Origin: an uncultured Phycisphaeraceae bacterium
GTDB taxonomy: Bacteria; Planctomycetota; Phycisphaerae; Phycisphaerales; UBA1924
NCBI GenBank assembly: GCA_937899905.1
Contig: CALCCF010000112.1
Coordinates: forward strand, 1 to 55,686
Direction of reading: 5' to 3'
Length of the DNA: 55,686 bases
The position numbers and the translations under genes are program-made. The notes below the pieces were generated by a model that saw only the letters and a list, made by a program, of their open reading frames with translations, made no database searches and was not told where the DNA came from. How positions within the stretch are numbered: position 1 is the stretch's first letter; each line of letters opens with the position of its first letter. Positions 31,183 through 39,741 of this stretch are shown piece after piece.

Positions 31183-33746
31183 GCGAGCTCAGTACCGCAG
31201 AGATTGTCGAGCAGGCCGTTGAGCGATGCCTGGCGATGTACGAGCGCGTGGCGGGTACGACGGGCTCGGACCGCATTGGCATGATCCGAGCCATCGATGA
31301 GGATCCCAAGGCCCTCACTCGTGAGCAGCAGGTCCAGTTCATCATCGCAGCACTCCGGCACCCGCGGCTTGGCCCGGACATGCACGGGCCTCAGCACGGC
31401 GAGAGCCGAGTTGATTCGGCGGCGTACTTGCTTGAAGCGGTATGCGAGAAGTTGCTGACAAAGAAGCTGCCGCTGACGGCTGTCGACGCTCGCGCAATAC
31501 TGGAAACCGCGTTCACGAGGCGTACGTGGTTTAGTTCGTATGCGTGCGAGACGCGCTCTCTCGTGGCCCAACTCGGTCGTTGGCACACGGAGTTGATCGA
31601 GGACGAGGAACTCCAGGATGGGCTGCGCCGACTTGCGGAGGGACTCGAGCGTCGGAAGTCCGATGGGCAGGAGTTGGCACGGCGAGTCCGCAAGCTGCTG
31701 CCGACCGACCTCAAGCTGCCAATGGAGCCGGGCGAGGCGTGGAGCGATGCGGCGATTGCATACCTGTCGCCCCTCGATGAGTCAGTGCGCGTGACATGGA
31801 TCCAGTTGTTGCGGCACTGCATCGACGCTCCGGGAGGCAAGCCAACCAAGAAGTGGTCGTCGGCCGCGCGGGAGATGGTCTCTAAGCTCGGTGAAGACGA
31901 GGTGCGACGCTGCCTTTTCACATGGTTCCCATTGGTGGACGAGCCGCGAACGATCCCAAAAGGCCAAAACGATGCATGGCGAACCTTCTATGACCAACAC
32001 ATCGAAGTACCACACTCGGACATGCTTCGGGGCTTGTGCTGGATCGCGGCGTGGACCGAGTCTGCCGAGATGGCCCGCACGCTGACAGCACTGGCGATCT
32101 CGTGCTATCGCAAGCCGCCCGGGGAAACCGCGAGGCTGATCGGGCTCGGCAATGCAGCGGTATACGCGTTGGGTGCCATGCCGGGTACCGCCGCGATCGG
32201 CCAGCTGTCGCGCCTCCGCACCAAGGTCAAGTTCGGTACCGCTCAGGCCATGATCGGTAGAGCGCTCGATCGGGCCGCTGAGCGAGAGGGCATGCCGCGC
32301 AGCGAGATCGAAGAGATGGCCGTGCCCTCGTACGGGCTCGAAGCTGTGGGCGTTCTCCGCGAGGAACTGGGTGATTGCGAAGCTCAGATTCGCGTTGGTC
32401 ACACGCTGTCCGCTTCGTTGCATTGGACGAACAGCAAGGGCAAGACGGTCAAGTCGATACCCGCGAATGTGAAGCGTGACCACGCGGACCCCGTGAAGGA
32501 GTTGAAGGCGGCGCTGAAGGACATCCAGGTCATGCTGCCGTCCCAGCGGCTGCGGATCGAGCGCGGCTTCCTCGAACGCAGGCGTTGGTCCGTCGATGTG
32601 TGGCGTGAGCGATATCTCGACCACCCCCTCGTGGGCGTAATTGCACGCCGGCTTATCTGGATTTTTGACGATGGAAAGCAAAGGGTGGCGGCGGCTTGGC
32701 TCAGAGGTGATGCCGACGAGCCGCCGCACGCCGACGGCGAACTCGTGCGTGCCGACGGGCGGCCGTTCGAACCAGCCGAGGGTTCCTTGGTGACACTGTG
32801 GCACCCGATTGAGGGCGACGAAGTGGGAGCTGAGAGCGCGGTGCGCGATGACGTGGCAGCGTGGCGACAGTTCTATGAGAGCAACCAGATCTGCCAGCCC
32901 TTCAAGCAGGCGCATCGAGAGGTGTACCTGCTGACCGATGCCGAGCGACAGACGGGCGTGTACTCGAATCGATTTGCCGCTCATGCGGTGGAGCAATACC
33001 AGTTCAACGCGCTCGCACGCGAACGCGGATGGAAGCTGTCGCTGCAGATGGCGATAAGCGGAGACGAGGGTGTGCCCGCGCGACGGGATCTGAATGAATG
33101 GAACCTGCGCGTCGAGTTTTGGATCAGCGGGCTCGGCGATGCGCGGGATCCAGAGATGGTCGTGGGGTCTGGTTCATACCGCTTCCTGGCGACCGATCAG
33201 GTGCGGTTCTACAGCGCGGACCAACGCCTGCAAGATGACGACCCGATTCCGATCGAGCAGATCCCGCCGAACGTGCTCAGCGAGTGCTTGCGCGACGCTG
33301 ACCTGTTCGTGGGCGTTGCCAGCGTGGGCAACAACCCCGAGTGGTCCGATGGAGGGCCCGAGGGCCGGTTTCGAGACTATTGGAGCGCGTACAGCTTTGG
33401 AGAACTCGCCGAGAGTGCGAAGACACGGCACGGCATTCTCAGCCGGCTCACTTCGCGGCTTGAGATCGCCGACGCGTGCGAGCTGGATGATCGCTTCTTG
33501 ATCGTGCGCGGCACCAAGCGGACGTACAAGATCCACCTGGGCAGCGGCAACATCCTGATGGAGCCGGACGATCAGTATCTCTGTATTGTGCAGGGCAGGA
33601 CCGAATCGGGGCGCGGTGTGTTCTTGCCCTTTGAGGGCGACCGCACGCTGGCGCTAATCCTCAGCAAGGCGTTCCTGCTCGCCGCCGACGACAAGATCAC
33701 GGACAAGACCATCCTGAGCCAGATCGGCCGTTATCGCACACCTTGA
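31179..33746 (+). CDS. DUF4132 (MolR-like) domain protein
   Basis: The 855-residue cytoplasmic protein begins at a GTG inside the GTGA overlap with the ubiquitin-like gene. Residues 1-440 are mostly helical with HEAT-like character (for example RTLTALAISCYRKPPGETARLIGLGNAAVYALGAM, given here only as position about 304-340). The DUF4132 region starts near residue 470 with VWRERYLDHPLVGVIARRLI, followed by IFDDGKQRVAAAW, FEPAEGSLVTLWHP, and QICQPFKQAHREVYLLTDAE near 570. These are the signatures shared with E. coli MolR/YehI-type proteins. The C-terminus, GVFLPFEGDRTLALILSKAFLLA, is also typical. The biochemical function of DUF4132 is not established. The tight coupling to a Gly-Gly-ending small protein suggests they act together. 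It is convergent with a pseudopilin-like gene, with 16 bp overlap. Confidence 0.82.
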   Translation: MSELSTAEIVEQAVERCLAMYERVAGTTGSDRIGMIRAIDEDPKALTREQQVQFIIAALRHPRLGPDMHGPQHGESRVDSAAYLLEAVCEKLLTKKLPLTAVDARAILETAFTRRTWFSSYACETRSLVAQLGRWHTELIEDEELQDGLRRLAEGLERRKSDGQELARRVRKLLPTDLKLPMEPGEAWSDAAIAYLSPLDESVRVTWIQLLRHCIDAPGGKPTKKWSSAAREMVSKLGEDEVRRCLFTWFPLVDEPRTIPKGQNDAWRTFYDQHIEVPHSDMLRGLCWIAAWTESAEMARTLTALAISCYRKPPGETARLIGLGNAAVYALGAMPGTAAIGQLSRLRTKVKFGTAQAMIGRALDRAAEREGMPRSEIEEMAVPSYGLEAVGVLREELGDCEAQIRVGHTLSASLHWTNSKGKTVKSIPANVKRDHADPVKELKAALKDIQVMLPSQRLRIERGFLERRRWSVDVWRERYLDHPLVGVIARRLIWIFDDGKQRVAAAWLRGDADEPPHADGELVRADGRPFEPAEGSLVTLWHPIEGDEVGAESAVRDDVAAWRQFYESNQICQPFKQAHREVYLLTDAERQTGVYSNRFAAHAVEQYQFNALARERGWKLSLQMAISGDEGVPARRDLNEWNLRVEFWISGLGDARDPEMVVGSGSYRFLATDQVRFYSADQRLQDDDPIPIEQIPPNVLSECLRDADLFVGVASVGNNPEWSDGGPEGRFRDYWSAYSFGELAESAKTRHGILSRLTSRLEIADACELDDRFLIVRGTKRTYKIHLGSGNILMEPDDQYLCIVQGRTESGRGVFLPFEGDRTLALILSKAFLLAADDKITDKTILSQIGRYRTP

Positions 33747-34645
33747 CCGCCGGTGATGCTGTGGAACGCCCGTCCCCAGAGCCGCTGCTCGACGGTCTGC
33801 CACGGCGTGGCCAATCTCGCCGAGCCATCGAGCATCACGATCCACGCGGCGCCCTGACCGTTGTTGGTGCGGTGCGTGCGGCCCATCGCGTTCACTTCGG
33901 TTGAGCCTTGGCCGGTCAGCACCTCGCGGAAGTCGGCGCCGTCGCCGAATACCTCGCCCGAGTCCGGATACTCGAACGGTGTTACGCTCGCGCCGGCGAC
34001 GGGTTCTCGCTCCGGACTGCGGCCAGACGTCCCACCGACGAACGGCACGATGGGTCGATGGCTCATGACCATCTGGCCCTGCATGAGCGCGCCCCAGTTT
34101 TGGCCTGCGTACCACTCGGTGACCAGCATTGTGCTGGCGGGCGCGATGGGCTCGGCCTGCCTCGTCCATCGCGTTCCAGACTGTGGCGTTGCTGCAGCGT
34201 GCATCACCTGCTGGTAGTGCCGATCGGTGCCCGAGTACGCCAGCGGCTCGGGTGGCATGATGGCACCGTTCACCGTGAACGCGACGCGCTCGGCCTGGGT
34301 GACGTGGTCGCCCGCTGATGGCGCGCCGCCATCGGGAACGAGCGGGCTGGTGAACGTGCGCTCGTCGGCCACGTACCCGCCGGCCATCAGCGCGGCCGAG
34401 TGGTGCGTGAACCCGCCCTCGTCGTTGCGGCGGTACGCGGGCGCGTACAGCCCGGTATCGGTTGCCGCCAGCTCGATGCCCCGGGCGATGTCTCGTGCGT
34501 GATCCAGTGCGGTTCGTGATCCGCTGTCGAGCCGGGAAGCGCCCATCATGGGTAGGGCGACCACCGCCAGGACAACCACCATCGCGATACCCACGCACGC
34601 CTGCGTCAGCGTCGCCCCGTGTCGAGCCTCATCCCTGAAAGCCAT
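33731..34645 (-). CDS. Type IV pilin/pseudopilin-like protein
   Basis: The 304-residue protein begins MAFRDEARHG followed by ATLTQACVGIAMVVVLAVVA, a short basic leader, a Gly, and a hydrophobic helix starting right after it. This is the prepilin layout, but the Glu normally at mature position +5 is Gln here (G|ATLTQ). The C-terminal domain contains VADERTFTSPLVPDG, AWIVMLDGSARLATPWQ and other features seen in planctomycete pseudopilin-like DUF1559-type proteins (a display-type H/D-G-x-A motif near the end). A strong SD, GAAGGAGAT, lies 6 bp upstream of the chosen start. No prepilin peptidase or secretion genes are near. Function: a surface or secretion-associated pseudopilin, by inference. 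Confidence 0.65.
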   Translation of the reverse strand: MAFRDEARHGATLTQACVGIAMVVVLAVVALPMMGASRLDSGSRTALDHARDIARGIELAATDTGLYAPAYRRNDEGGFTHHSAALMAGGYVADERTFTSPLVPDGGAPSAGDHVTQAERVAFTVNGAIMPPEPLAYSGTDRHYQQVMHAAATPQSGTRWTRQAEPIAPASTMLVTEWYAGQNWGALMQGQMVMSHRPIVPFVGGTSGRSPEREPVAGASVTPFEYPDSGEVFGDGADFREVLTGQGSTEVNAMGRTHRTNNGQGAAWIVMLDGSARLATPWQTVEQRLWGRAFHSITGGQGVR

Positions 34646-34734
34646 CTGGTATCTCCTTCTATCGTTGGTGCCCACGGGGCCCGATGCCCGTATGGTTTTG
34701 GCATACGACGCACCAGACCGCAGTGGAGAACACT

Positions 34735-35163
34735 ATGTCAGACGCCACCAACAACGGAGCCACCTCGCTGGAAGCTCAGGTCGAGGCCCTGAAGGCCGAA
34801 TTGCGCGCACTCCGTTCCGAAGTGACGCAAGGGGTCGCCACGCGGTCCCTCCGGCTCGTGGATGAGGATGGGGCCGATCGAGCGGTTCTCACAGCGGATC
34901 GCGACGGCCCGACCTTCATATTTAACGATGATTCGGGCACGGTGCGAATGAAGCTGACCTTGACGTCCGCGGGGCCGGGCATGACCCTGGCCGACGACAA
35001 GGGCCACACCCGCGCCTGGCTCGGCTTTACCAAAGAAGCCCTGCGCATCGGCTTCGCCGACGACAACGGCAACAGCCGCGCCTTCTTCGGCGTCATGCGC
35101 TCGGGCCAGCCGGTGGCGAAGTTCTACGACGAGACCGGTAATGTGGTGTGGAGCGCCGAGTAG
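34735..35163 (+). CDS. Small unknown protein with N-terminal coiled coil and beta-repeat body
   Basis: The 142-residue protein has no signal peptide. Residues 8-30 (SLEAQVEALKAELRALRSEV) form an amphipathic heptad segment, a short coiled coil. The rest consists of repeated short beta units: LRLVDEDGADRAVLTADRDG, FNDDSGTVRMKLTL, ADDKGHTRAWLGF, ADDNGNSRAFFGVM and YDETGNVVWSA. Each is about 24 residues with a D-(D/E)-x-G turn then alternating hydrophobics, likely a beta-helix or stacked hairpins on a trimerising coiled coil, as in small phage-like or structural proteins. GGAG lies upstream of the chosen ATG; an upstream in-frame start would add a non-conserved leader. No function can be assigned. 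Confidence 0.65.
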   Translation: MSDATNNGATSLEAQVEALKAELRALRSEVTQGVATRSLRLVDEDGADRAVLTADRDGPTFIFNDDSGTVRMKLTLTSAGPGMTLADDKGHTRAWLGFTKEALRIGFADDNGNSRAFFGVMRSGQPVAKFYDETGNVVWSAE

Positions 35164-35231
35164 GCCGCACGCGAATCGGTGAAGATCTCAGCGATTTGTG
35201 CAACCTTCCCGTGTCCAGGATGTACGAAATG

Positions 35232-35257
35232 CGGGCAGGGGCGATGTGCCTTGCCCG
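35232..35257 (+). terminator. Hairpin after the coiled-coil gene
   Basis: CGGGCAGG pairs with CCTTGCCCG (bulged T), loop GGCGATGTG. No U-tract follows (ACAAATCC). It is 69 nt past the stop and 46 nt before the next start, and could end transcription or sit in the leader of the next gene. Confidence 0.35.
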
Positions 35258-35302
35258 ACAAATCCAAGTCTCTGGTAAGGGACATGCGGGGAGGAACCGA
35301 AG

Positions 35303-36652
35303 ATGTCGATCCGGTGGATGGTGTGCCTTGCTCTGAGCGGAGCGATTGCAGCGCAGGCGTCTGCGCAGTGGAGCCAGACCCAGGAACTGGACGGCAGGGA
35401 TATCGGAGCGTTGCGTTTCGGCGAGTTGCTCCATCGCGATGGCAACCGCCTGCTTGTGACCTCGACGACAGACCAGACGCGAGGCCGGGGCGCTGGTTCG
35501 GCCTCGATTTATGGCCAGAGTCCCGCCGGGTTGTGGGAACTCGAAACGACGCTTTACGCCTCTGACGCTCGGGATGGGGATCAATTCGGCGCTGGCGCGA
35601 TCAACGGCGATCGTGCAGCCGCGTTCGCCGTGTTTCGCTCACCGTTCAGCACTGCCTACTTCTTCGAGCGGCAGCCTGATGGCCAGTGGACCGAGACGCA
35701 GAAGATCGATACCGAGCCCTACGACCTTGCCGGTTTCTGGGTCGACATGAACGAGTCCTGGGTCGTCGCTGGCACGCTTGGGACACGAGACGCCGGCGAG
35801 ACCGACGGCGTCGTGCTGACCTATCGGCTCGTTGACGGCGAGTGGGTGCCCGGCCCGATCGTGCGTCCGCCCCTGCCAACGGTCGACACGGGCTGCGGTG
35901 TCACCGCGGTTCTCGATGGCGGGTTCCTGTACGTTGGTGCATCTGCAGATAACGAGAACGGCGAGCAAGCCGGGGCGATCTACGTGTACCGCGAGGACGC
36001 GGGTGAGTGGGCGTTCGACCAGAAGATCCTCGGCTCGCGGACAGAGGCCAGGCTGGGCGCCACGCTCGATGTCGATGGGGATGTGATGGCCACCGGAGCG
36101 ATTTGCTCGGGTTGCGGGTTCGCCCCTGGCGTGGCCTACTCGGCCTTTGCCTTCGAACGGCAGCCCGATGGCCAGTGGGAGCTCGCCGACGAGCTGCAGC
36201 CTCAGGGCGGTTCGACGGCCTCCATGCGATTTGGAACGGGCATCACCATCGATGGCGATCGGATTGTGGTCGGAGCGAAGGACGCGGGCGATCCAACTGC
36301 GGGCGCCGCGTTCGAGTTCCGCCGCACCGATCGGTGGCTACCGCGGAGTGTCATTGAGTCTCCGGTCCGCGAAGCGTGCGAGGACTTCGGCGTTGGCATG
36401 GATCTGAGCGGAGATGAACTCCTCGTCGGCGCCCCGTGCCTGACTATGGCGAGGTCGGCAGGTCGCGTCTATGCGTTCACGTTCTGCACCGCCGACTTCG
36501 ACGGCGACGGCGCGCTCACGATCTTCGACTTCCTCGAGTTCCAGACCCGCTTCGCGGACATGGAACTCGCTGCCGACCTTGATGGCGACGGCGCGCTCAC
36601 GCTCTTCGACTTCTTGGCGTTCCAGACCGCGTTCGACGACGGTTGCGCGTAG
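35303..36652 (+). CDS. Secreted FG-GAP-like beta-propeller protein with GC-type dockerin module (copy 1)
   Basis: The 449-residue protein has a signal peptide (MSIRWMVCLALSGAIAAQASAQ) and GGGGAGG upstream. The body is a seven-blade-like repeat of about 55 residues with G-D-R-x-(A/V)-x-F-A-V-F, FERQPDGQWTETQKI, NENGEQAGAIYVYREDAGEW and DGDRIVVGA, as in FG-GAP/integrin-type propellers found on bacterial surface proteins. The C-terminal module is DFDGDGALTIFDFLEFQT then DLDGDGALTLFDFLAFQT, ending in DDGCA, with a Cys before the first unit. The next gene is a close paralog in tandem, so a recent duplication is evident. It probably acts outside the cell; no ligand can be named. Confidence 0.88.
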   Translation: MSIRWMVCLALSGAIAAQASAQWSQTQELDGRDIGALRFGELLHRDGNRLLVTSTTDQTRGRGAGSASIYGQSPAGLWELETTLYASDARDGDQFGAGAINGDRAAAFAVFRSPFSTAYFFERQPDGQWTETQKIDTEPYDLAGFWVDMNESWVVAGTLGTRDAGETDGVVLTYRLVDGEWVPGPIVRPPLPTVDTGCGVTAVLDGGFLYVGASADNENGEQAGAIYVYREDAGEWAFDQKILGSRTEARLGATLDVDGDVMATGAICSGCGFAPGVAYSAFAFERQPDGQWELADELQPQGGSTASMRFGTGITIDGDRIVVGAKDAGDPTAGAAFEFRRTDRWLPRSVIESPVREACEDFGVGMDLSGDELLVGAPCLTMARSAGRVYAFTFCTADFDGDGALTIFDFLEFQTRFADMELAADLDGDGALTLFDFLAFQTAFDDGCA

Positions 36653-36692
36653 CGCGATCGCTGCGTGCTCGTCCGGCGTCCGAAAACACGGT

Positions 36693-36716
36693 CCTCGCGT
36701 TTCAATCACCGCGAGG
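36693..36716 (+). terminator. Hairpin after propeller copy 1
   Basis: CCTCGCG (36693-36699) pairs with CGCGAGG (36710-36716) over 7 bp around a 10-nt loop, followed by GCGTCTTGG. It lies 40 nt past the stop. The lack of a T-run makes it only a candidate. Confidence 0.4.
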
Positions 36717-36866
36717 GCGTCTTGGTGTGGCCAGCTCAGATTGGCCCGGGCCATGGCCCGCAACCGCGACGTGCCTAGTCGGTATGACTTCTCAGTCAAG
36801 GCATGAATTCCTGTCAGCAGGCGCCATCGCCCGCGTTTCGGCAGGCAGACCGAGGAGTACGCGAGA

Positions 36867-38219
36867 ATGTTGATCAAATGGATGGCGTGCGTCGGCGTGA
36901 GTGGTGTGATCGCGGCACAGGCGCCGGGGCAGTGGAGCCAGACGCAGGCACTGGAACTGATGGACCAGCCCGGGTCGCGGTTTGGTGAGGTGCTCGACCG
37001 CGAGGGTGACCGCCTCATCGTCGGTGCCACGCAGGACGCGACCATCGTTCGCTTTACGGGTTCTGCCTCGGTCTATCGGCAGGAGCCCGATGGACAATGG
37101 GTCTTGGAGCAGGTCCTCTTCGCATCCGATGCCCAGCGTGGCGATGGATTTGCGCCCGCGGCGATCTGGGGCGATCGTGCCGCGGTGTTCACTGTCTTCC
37201 GCTCACCGTTTAGCTCCGGCCACTTTTTCGAGCGCCAGCCCGATGGCCAGTGGATCGAGACGCAGAAGATCGACACCGACCCCTACGACCTTGCCGGTGT
37301 CTGGGTCGACATGAACCTGTCGTGGGGCGTCGCCGGCACGCTGGGGACAAGAGATGCCGGCGAGACCGACGGTAACGTGCTGACCTATCGGCTCGTGGAC
37401 GACGAATGGGTCCCAGGGCCGATCGTGCGCCCGCCAGTGCCAACCCAGGACACCTTCTTCGCCGCAACGGCAGTGCTCGACGGTGACTTCCTGTACGTCG
37501 GTGCACCCAATGACAACGAGAATGGCGAGCTCGCCGGAGCTGTCTACGTGTTCCGCGAGGACGCGGGCGAGTGGGTGTTCGAGCAGAAGATCCTCGGCCC
37601 CCGAGCGAACGCCCTGTTTGGCGCCACGCTCGATGTCGATGGAGATGTGTTGGCAGGCGGCGCGATCTGCTCGGGGTGCTTTTTCGACACATCCCTCGCC
37701 TACTCGGCATTTGCGTTCGAGCGCGTCGACGGCCGCTGGGAGTTCGCCGGCGAGCTCCAGCCGCAGGGCGGCTCCACGCCTTTCATGCGGTTCGGCACCG
37801 GTATTACGGTCGACGGCGATCGCATCGTCGTGGGAGCTCGCTTCGCGGGTGATGGAGCCGGCGGCGCGGCCTTTGAATTCCGTCGGACCGACCAGTGGCG
37901 GCCGAGGAGCGTCATCGTGTCGCCGGTGCAGGATCGCGGGCAGGACTTCGGCATCGGCATGTCTGTCGATGGCGACGAACTCCTCGTCGGCGCGCCGCAA
38001 ATCTCCGGCGGCATTGGGCTCCCCGGGGCCCGCGTATTCGCCTTCGAATTTTGCACCGCCGACTTCGACAACGACGGCGAGCTCACGATCTTCGACTTCC
38101 TCGAGTTCCAAACCCGCTTCGCGGACATGGATCTCGCCGCCGACCTCGATGGCGACGGCGTGCTCACGATCTTCGACTTCCTGGCGTTCCAGACCGCTTT
38201 TGACGACGGTTGCCCGTAG
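36867..38219 (+). CDS. Secreted FG-GAP-like beta-propeller protein with GC-type dockerin module (copy 2)
   Basis: The 450-residue tandem paralog of the previous gene has the same blade order: signal peptide MLIKWMACVGVSGVIAAQAPG, then VFRSPFSSGHFFERQPDGQW, GTLGTRDAGETDGNVLTYRL, NENGELAGAVYVFREDAGEW, GDRIVVGARFAGDG and so on, with stretches of near identity at the amino acid level. The C-terminal module ends DFDNDGELTIFDFLEFQT, DLDGDGVLTIFDFLAFQT, then DDGCP. Conserved nucleotide blocks in the C-terminal module are longer than elsewhere in the pair, which suggests either recent copying or gene conversion among dockerin modules. The SD GAGGAG is about 10 bp upstream of the ATG. Confidence 0.88.
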   Translation: MLIKWMACVGVSGVIAAQAPGQWSQTQALELMDQPGSRFGEVLDREGDRLIVGATQDATIVRFTGSASVYRQEPDGQWVLEQVLFASDAQRGDGFAPAAIWGDRAAVFTVFRSPFSSGHFFERQPDGQWIETQKIDTDPYDLAGVWVDMNLSWGVAGTLGTRDAGETDGNVLTYRLVDDEWVPGPIVRPPVPTQDTFFAATAVLDGDFLYVGAPNDNENGELAGAVYVFREDAGEWVFEQKILGPRANALFGATLDVDGDVLAGGAICSGCFFDTSLAYSAFAFERVDGRWEFAGELQPQGGSTPFMRFGTGITVDGDRIVVGARFAGDGAGGAAFEFRRTDQWRPRSVIVSPVQDRGQDFGIGMSVDGDELLVGAPQISGGIGLPGARVFAFEFCTADFDNDGELTIFDFLEFQTRFADMDLAADLDGDGVLTIFDFLAFQTAFDDGCP

Positions 38220-38235
38220 GGAGGGGCGTCGTGTC

Positions 38236-39204
38236 CTAGTCTGGCGCCCGATACCTCGGCTCGCGCCCCTCCAGCACCGCCACCACGTCCTGCACGACCC
38301 AGCTCATGTTGAGCCGGGCCGGGGACGTAGCCGCGGCGATGTGGGGCGCGAGGTGCGCGTTGGGCACGCCTAGCAGCGGGTAGCCCGCGTCGAGCGGCTC
38401 GTGCGGATCGTGGACGTCCAGCAGGGCCCGGGCCTTGGGATTGGCGGCGAGCCACCTCGCCAAGGCACCCGGGTCGATCGCCAGGCCCCGGCTCGTGTTC
38501 ACGACGATGCAGTCGGGCCGAAGCGCATCAAGGAAGTCGGCGTTCACGAAGTGGTGGTTGCCTTCGCGCCAGTCGATATGCACGCTTAGCACCTGAGACG
38601 ACCGCTGCAATTCGTCGAGTGACACCGGCTCGCAGCCGTGCCGACCCTCCGGCGGGATCTCGACGATGTCGTGGTACCGCACGCGGCACCCGAGCGCCGA
38701 CAGCGCACAGCCGACGCGGCTGCCGATGCGGCCGAAACCCAGGATGCCGACGTCGAGGTCCGCAAGGTGGCATTCGCCCTGCAAGTCTCGCCTCGCGGCG
38801 TGCCACGCCTCGCCCTCGAGCGGGCCATCGAGGAACACGCGCGGACGCAGCGCATCTAGGAGCAGGCATAGCACGAACTCAACAACCGCCTGGGTGTTCG
38901 CCGCCGGCGTGTGCACGACTTCGACGCCCCGGGCCCGGCACGCCGCGATGTCGATGTTCTCCAGCGCCACACCGGCGCGCCCGACAACCTTCAGCTTCGG
39001 CGCAAGGTCGAGCATCGATCGGTTGACCCGCGTGTACGTGCGGACGACGAGACCCTCAGCGTCTGGTAACAGCTCCAGCAGGCGCGAGTCGTCGTACGCG
39101 CACACCTCCAGGCGAGCGCGCTCAGCGAGCCACGTCTGAGCTTGGGGTTCGAGCGTCTCGGTCTGGATCACGAGCGGCCGGTCGCCGGGTTCGAACTCGG
39201 CCAC
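38236..39204 (-). CDS. D-isomer-specific 2-hydroxyacid dehydrogenase
   Basis: The 322-residue enzyme has the N-terminal catalytic domain with LVVRTYTRVNRSMLD and KLKVVGRAGVALENID (phosphate or substrate binding), the NAD motif LGILGFGRIGS written as DVGILGFGRIGSRVG near 148, the catalytic Arg in NTSRG near 238, ALLDVHDPHEPL near 262 (usually D-V-(F/Y)-x-x-E-P, so the catalytic Glu should be the one in HEP), and LAPHIAAAT with catalytic His near 286. The start is a GTG with GAGGAG at good spacing. Substrate could be 3-phosphoglycerate, glyoxylate or another 2-oxoacid; sequence alone does not say. The clpS gene ends 4 bp upstream, so they share a transcript. Confidence 0.9.
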   Translation of the reverse strand: MAEFEPGDRPLVIQTETLEPQAQTWLAERARLEVCAYDDSRLLELLPDAEGLVVRTYTRVNRSMLDLAPKLKVVGRAGVALENIDIAACRARGVEVVHTPAANTQAVVEFVLCLLLDALRPRVFLDGPLEGEAWHAARRDLQGECHLADLDVGILGFGRIGSRVGCALSALGCRVRYHDIVEIPPEGRHGCEPVSLDELQRSSQVLSVHIDWREGNHHFVNADFLDALRPDCIVVNTSRGLAIDPGALARWLAANPKARALLDVHDPHEPLDAGYPLLGVPNAHLAPHIAAATSPARLNMSWVVQDVVAVLEGREPRYRAPD

Positions 39205-39208
39205 GCGG

Positions 39209-39550
39209 CTACTCCTCGCCGTCCGTTTCTGCGGGCTCAAGGAGCGCGCGCATTGGCCCGCGGCTGCTCGCGAGCATCGGGTCGGCACCGAAGCCTCGGA
39301 CCTGGGCGACGCGGAGCTCGCCCAACTCGCGGTGCACCGTGGCGACGATGGCCCGTCCCTCGGTGTCGACGGTGCGCGCGAGCTTGAATCCACGCTCGCT
39401 GGGATAGCCGAAGATGCTGCCGAGCATGCCGATCACGTAGTCGTACGTGTGATCCTGATCATCCAGCAGCACCACGTTCCAGGGCTGCAGGGGCTGGCGA
39501 TCGGTCGATTCCGCTTCGCGCACGTCGGATTTTGTCTGGGTGGCGTTCAT
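39209..39550 (-). CDS. clpS: ATP-dependent Clp protease adaptor ClpS
   Basis: ClpS delivers N-degron substrates to ClpA/ClpC-ClpP. The 113-residue protein has a disordered N-terminus (MNATQTKSDVREAESTDRQ) and the ClpS core: PWNVVLLDDQDHTYDYVIGM, where the canonical P-x-x-V-(I/L)-L-x-N-D has Asp in place of Asn, then GFKLARTVDTEGRAIVATVH, the K-A/L-x-x-V-(H/D)-x-x-G-x-A segment. The C-terminal part is longer than in E. coli and ends in ETDGEE. It is upstream of and nearly abuts the hydroxyacid dehydrogenase gene. The start is taken as MNATQ; 14 codons further upstream are open. Confidence 0.85.
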   Translation of the reverse strand: MNATQTKSDVREAESTDRQPLQPWNVVLLDDQDHTYDYVIGMLGSIFGYPSERGFKLARTVDTEGRAIVATVHRELGELRVAQVRGFGADPMLASSRGPMRALLEPAETDGEE

Positions 39551-39741
39551 TACTGTGCATGGTAGGTGACGCGCCCGGTGGTCATGGTGCAACCCGTGGG
39601 TTGCGTGATCGGTACGAAGTTCTTCATCGGTTTGGGTTCATGCGCCGATAACACTCCCCAGCGGGGAACATGGGCGCGTCCCCCAAGAGCCACAAGTGGC
39701 CCCTGTGCGTTTTCCAGGCAGCCGATCGCGGAGCCTGTGCC

